DNA of 6,033 nt, from NCBI GenBank assembly GCA_036389695.1, contig DASVWG010000173.1, positions 1-6,033 on the forward strand, read 5' to 3'. The notes beneath the pieces were generated by a model. The model ran no database searches. It was given only the letters and a program-made list of their open reading frames with translations, and was not told where the DNA came from. Each line of letters starts with the position of its first letter. The stretch's first letter is position 1. The position numbers were made by a program, and so were the translations under genes. This DNA comes from JALZHR01 sp036389695. GTDB taxonomy: Bacteria; Acidobacteriota; Blastocatellia; Pyrinomonadales; Pyrinomonadaceae. Below are positions 5,312 through 6,033 of the stretch, piece after piece.

Positions 5312-6033
5312 ATGAAAGCCGAAGCCGTCGTCAAAAATAAAATCAAGCCCGCGAAAGCCGAAAACCGCGTTCCGCGCTGGGTTTTGCCGTCGGTGAAAAC
5401 CGCGATTTTTCTGGCGGACGCTCTTTTGGCTTTCGCGTGTTTCGCGCTGGCTTTCGTCTGGCGCGAGGGCTTCGCCGTATTTTCGCCGACCGCCTGGGCT
5501 TGGTCGAAAGAGTTTGTGCCGTATGCCGGAGTGGTCTTTTTCGCCGTTCCCGTCAGGCTCGCAGTGCTTTCTTATCAAAGAGTTTACCGTCTGCAAGGCG
5601 CGTTTTCCTACATCGCCGAATTTATCAAGATTTTCAAAGCCGTCGCCGTCGGCTCGCTTTTGATAATCGCTTTCACATTTCTGTTTCGCGGCGGCTTCGC
5701 GTTTCGTGATTTTTCGTATTCGCGCGGCGTTTTTCTGCTCGATTTTGTGCTGGCGCTCGTCGTTTTCACGGCGTTTCATCTCGGTTTGCGCCGCGTGCAG
5801 ACGATTTTCCGCGAGCGCGACATCAACCTGATTCCGACATTGATTGTCGGCACCAATGCGGAAGCCGAACAGACGATTCGCGAGCTGAAAGAGCGCCGCG
5901 ATTTGGGTTATAGAGTCATAGGAATTATAGCCACAGAGGACACAGAGAGACACAGAGAGAATACAAAAAATGTCTCTGTGCTCTCTATGTCCTCTGTGGC
6001 TAAAAATTTTATTGATGTTCCGATTGTCGGGAA
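5312..6033 (+). CDS. Polyprenyl-phosphate sugar phosphotransferase, N-terminal part (leaves window)
   Basis: The visible 240 residues are the N-terminal part of a WbaP/WcaJ/EpsE-like enzyme. These transfer a sugar-1-phosphate from a UDP-sugar to undecaprenyl phosphate and start exopolysaccharide or O-antigen units. A basic lead (1-28) precedes four membrane helices at about 30-49, 70-88, 110-126 and 138-158, with the family's LSYQRVYRL (86-94) and YSRGVFLLDF (136-145) signatures. A Rossmann-like domain then begins with PTLIVGTNAEAEQTIRELK (175-193) and GYRVIGII (199-206), resuming at DVPIVG (235-240). The catalytic bacterial sugar transferase domain lies beyond the window. ATG 5312 is the first possible ATG, because an in-frame TGA sits at 5306-5308; the ribosome site is weak. 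Residues 207-230 are encoded by an inserted palindromic repeat and are not family-like; about 28 residues separate GII from DVPIVG, where about a dozen are usual. The gene may still be functional, since the reading frame is kept. Confidence 0.9.
   Translation, partial: MKAEAVVKNKIKPAKAENRVPRWVLPSVKTAIFLADALLAFACFALAFVWREGFAVFSPTAWAWSKEFVPYAGVVFFAVPVRLAVLSYQRVYRLQGAFSYIAEFIKIFKAVAVGSLLIIAFTFLFRGGFAFRDFSYSRGVFLLDFVLALVVFTAFHLGLRRVQTIFRERDINLIPTLIVGTNAEAEQTIRELKERRDLGYRVIGIIATEDTERHRENTKNVSVLSMSSVAKNFIDVPIVG
5929..6001. repeat. In-frame CACAGAGA palindromic repeat inside a coding sequence
   Basis: The outer arms agccacagaggaca (5929-5942) and tgtcctctgtggct (5988-6001) are perfect reverse complements. 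The pairing continues inward with one mismatch and a one-base gap to about 5957 and 5973. The left half contains the 10-mer cacagagaga twice in tandem (5941-5950 and 5951-5960). From the GCC codon at 5930 to the GCT codon ending at 6001 the insert is exactly 72 nt, that is 24 codons (ATEDTERHREN...SVLSMSSVA), without stops in any of the three forward frames. The reverse complement of this sequence gives the LCVLCGYN-type peptide often seen in spurious predicted proteins. Confidence 0.88.

Noticed and set aside
5012..5953. A 313-residue open frame on the minus strand starting MSLCVLCGYN
   Set aside because: It is antisense to the phosphotransferase gene and overlaps the GT4 start. Its composition is rich in Arg, Lys and Gln with no domain pattern, and its start comes from the CACAGAGA repeat. 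The plus-strand frame from 5312 has clear family motifs and membrane helices.
5929..6001. CRISPR-like or tandem-repeat array because of repeated cacagagaga
   Set aside because: There are only two tandem 10-mers within one palindrome, with no spacers and no regular repeat-spacer pattern, and the stretch is coding.

Overview
This 6 kb window reads as bacterial chromosome from a Gram-negative-type organism with a surface-polysaccharide locus. It holds five real genes plus one probable gene start at the left edge. No RNA gene, transposase, CRISPR array or phage gene was seen. Dispersed palindromic repeats of the CACAGAGA, CACGAAAAGGCACGAAA, cagggataaacaggat, GGGCACGCCCGCGTGCC and CTTTGCG kinds, together with moderate GC and frequent GCG/CGC and AAA/GAA codons, suggest Acidobacteriota (Blastocatellia-like). 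That placement is an inference from sequence style, not a proven assignment.

Left part (1-894): a small DUF4149-type membrane protein runs leftward. A probable second gene starts 5 bases beyond its stop and leaves the window. To the right lies a divergent intergenic region with a 32-nt perfect inverted repeat around a 63-nt loop, then a sigma70-like promoter candidate for the next gene.

Centre (895-3099): a membrane-anchored hybrid-sensor-type histidine kinase (four predicted membrane helices, GAF-like, PAS-like, HisKA and HATPase_c) runs rightward. No response regulator is beside it. It ends in a convergent junction filled by a long composite inverted repeat that may terminate transcription from both sides.

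Right part (3100-6033): three polysaccharide genes. A WecG/TagA/CpsF-family glycosyltransferase (GT26) and a GT4-type glycosyltransferase both run leftward, separated by a 138-nt palindromic element whose outer arm supplies the GT4 stop codon. Divergent from them is the N-terminal two-fifths or so of a polyprenyl-phosphate sugar phosphotransferase (WbaP/WcaJ/EpsE-like), which leaves the window at its right edge. Together they fit a pathway in which the phosphotransferase loads the first sugar-phosphate onto undecaprenyl phosphate, and the GT4 and GT26 enzymes then extend the lipid-linked glycan on the cytoplasmic face.

The most striking observation is inside the phosphotransferase gene. A 72-nt palindromic repeat (24 codons) sits exactly in frame within the nucleotide-binding-fold domain, with all three forward frames free of stops across it. 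Dispersed intergenic repeats have apparently become protein sequence here. Every gene junction to the right of the kinase, and the one to its left, also carries its own palindromic or tandem repeat.
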